A stretch of DNA of 48,510 nt from Clostridia bacterium (GTDB lineage: Bacteria; Bacillota; Clostridia; Oscillospirales; CAG-272): the NCBI GenBank assembly GCA_017508195.1, contig JAFVZL010000019.1, positions 1 to 48,510 on the forward strand. Reading direction: 5' to 3'. Under the pieces are notes generated by a model. That model had not been told where the DNA came from, searched no databases, and saw only the letters and a program-made list of their open reading frames with translations. Position 1 is the first letter of the stretch. Each line of letters opens with the position of its first letter. Of this stretch, positions 47,806 to 48,510 are shown piece by piece. The translations under genes and the position numbers were made by a program.

Positions 47806-47884
47806 ACAAGCTACACAGTACAGTGTATGCTTGTTTCTTCGCTTTTATGCGAAGCGGATTCGTGAAACGTGTTTCACGAGCCGC
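47806..47884 (+). ncRNA. Possible small RNA of three hairpins
   Basis: Directly after the promoter at 47775 come ACAAGC/GCTTGT (47806-47834, with inner TACAC/GTGTA), CTTCGC/GCGAAG (47837-47854) and CGTGAAAC-GT-GTTTCACG (47861-47878) closed by CGG/CCG. No clear T-run terminator follows, so it may be only a tRNA leader or a decayed element. Confidence 0.35.
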
Positions 47885-47993
47885 TAAAACTTAATACAAT
47901 AATAATTGCATTTATTGCATTATGGTAGGATTATCTCGCCTTTGGCGAGTATACCCTCACTTGTTGCTTTCAAGCAAGCTTGGCGCAACCGCG

Positions 47994-48038
47994 TGGGGTA
48001 TGCGAAGCGGTCACAACGAGGCGGTCTTGAAAAACTCT
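47994..48038 (+). pseudogene. 5'-half remnant of tRNA-Ser
   Basis: The D-arm and the 5' side of the anticodon arm, including CGAAGCGGTCACAACGAGGC and GTCTTGAAAA, match the real tRNA-Ser at 48229 with only a few differences. The variable arm, T-arm and acceptor 3' strand are absent. The break lies in the anticodon region, a known integrase target. Confidence 0.7.
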
Positions 48039-48118
48039 CGTTACTGTCACTGCAAAATCGTGAAAACCCTTGATTTTATTGGGCTTTTCGAGGGTTCATC
48101 TGCACGTTGCGAGATGGC

Positions 48119-48162
48119 TTTCTCGCAGTTTTCTCGCAAATTTCTCGCAGGTTTCTCGCAAT
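48119..48162 (+). repeat. Four tandem TTTCTCGCA units
   Basis: TTTCTCGCA recurs four times with an 11-bp average period between the tRNA-Ser remnant and the intact tRNA-Ser. Closely spaced short repeats near a tRNA could be arm-type recombinase sites, but no integrase gene is present. Confidence 0.7.
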
Positions 48163-48228
48163 TTCCGAATGTTTTCGAACCCATTTTGAATTGGTTCGGT
48201 GACTATTTGGGGCAATTTAATAGCCTAC

Positions 48229-48319
48229 GGAGGCATATCGAAGCGGTCATAACGAGGCTGTCTTGAAAACAGTTTGGGTCTGAAAGCCCACGGGGGTTCG
48301 AATCCCTCTGCCTCCGCCA
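48229..48319 (+). tRNA. tRNA-Ser (TGA)
   Basis: Acceptor GGAGGCA / TGCCTCC, anticodon loop CTTGAAA with anticodon TGA, class II variable arm GGGTCTGAAAGCCC, T-arm GGGGGTTCGAATCCCTC and encoded CCA at 48317-48319. Confidence 0.96.
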
Positions 48320-48320
48320 G

Positions 48321-48358
48321 AGCCTTGGAGCATTATGTTCCAAGGCTTTTTTCTTTTT
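48321..48358 (+). terminator. Terminator after tRNA-Ser
   Basis: AGCCTTGGA / TCCAAGGCT stem followed by TTTTTCTTTTTT. From 48359 to the window end nothing was recognised. Confidence 0.9.
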
Positions 48359-48510
48359 TAAGTTTAGGACATCGTTTCCATACTGTCGCCTGAGCAACTA
48401 CATCATACCACAAAAGATTCCATAAGTCCAGAGATTATTCGAGATTATACGGCATTAATTTGATAACTTTTCGTGTCAGTTTTTCTTTGCTTACGTATCA
48501 GTTTTTGATA

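Noticed and set aside
47861..47878. parS-like sequence CGTGAAACGTGTTTCACG
   Set aside because: The ParB site is GTTTCAC followed by GTGAAAC; here the half sites are in the opposite order, so it is only a hairpin of similar letters.
48203..48397. Minus-strand ORF containing RDSNPR
   Set aside because: This is the well-known spurious translation of the complement of a tRNA-Ser gene.

Overview
The window looks like a chromosomal segment of an uncultured Clostridia (Bacillota), probably a gut polysaccharide degrader of the Oscillospiraceae/Ruminococcaceae type. The signs are Gram-positive lipoproteins and signal peptides without outer-membrane genes, strong Shine-Dalgarno sites, many TTGACA-17-TATAAT promoters, intrinsic terminators and a formate-tetrahydrofolate ligase. 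Most genes have roughly 50% GC. The restriction-modification locus and the remnant region at 24.6-25.7 kb are visibly more AT-rich. All calls were made by eye, without database searches.

Layout. 1-4.4 kb (minus): a housekeeping block with rpsO followed by truncated pnp, the nucleotide-pool cleaner rdgB, and fhs. 4.5-8.6 kb (plus): a tandem pair of cytoplasmic TIM-barrel proteins distantly like GH67 alpha-glucuronidases. 8.8-9.7 kb: a DUF177 gene and rpmF. 10-11.4 kb: mscL and a yccF-type membrane protein. 11.5-17.5 kb (plus): an OB-fold lipoprotein, a GH79-like glycosidase, a mosaic of short hairpin repeats, and a micropeptide gene followed by a secreted protein. 17.5-24.5 kb: a lipoprotein, an ALDH3-type aldehyde dehydrogenase, a ~205-nt structured RNA immediately upstream of an AbrB/zinc-ribbon gene, an aldo/keto reductase with a ferredoxin-like tail, a LexA-like repressor with a 49-residue downstream ORF, and glycerol dehydrogenase.

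24.6-25.7 kb is a remnant region. It holds two diverged copies of a module: a small basic ORF on the plus strand facing a strongly promoted ~75-nt RNA on the minus strand. 25.8-34 kb (minus): a 1727-residue secreted GH78 rhamnosidase with a downstream micropeptide, and a second, cytoplasmic GH78. 34.5-40.6 kb (minus): a catabolic cluster of AtuA-like DUF1446, DUF4387, M20 amidohydrolase, two-subunit Fe-S hydratase and LarA-like protein. A divergent AraC regulator sits at 40.7 kb. 41.7-43.5 kb: a sugar-phosphate-isomerase-like protein and a HAD phosphatase behind a seven-hairpin leader. 43.5-46.8 kb: a BcgI-like restriction-modification system. 46.8-48.3 kb: tRNA-Leu, tRNA-fMet and tRNA-Ser among tRNA fragments and terminators, as in an old integration hotspot. 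From 48,359 to the end nothing was recognised.

How the genes may work together. The GH67-like, GH79-like and GH78 proteins suggest breakdown of rhamnose- and uronic-acid-containing plant glycans. The secreted GH78 would cut outside the cell and the others would act on imported oligosaccharides. The aldehyde dehydrogenase, aldo/keto reductase, glycerol dehydrogenase, hydroxyacid hydratase and LarA could handle the C3-C4 products. AraC-type direct repeats occur upstream of both GH78 genes and between araC and the hydratase operon. Least explained are the paired DIITSS micropeptides, the structured RNA before the AbrB gene, and the duplicated ORF/antisense-RNA modules.
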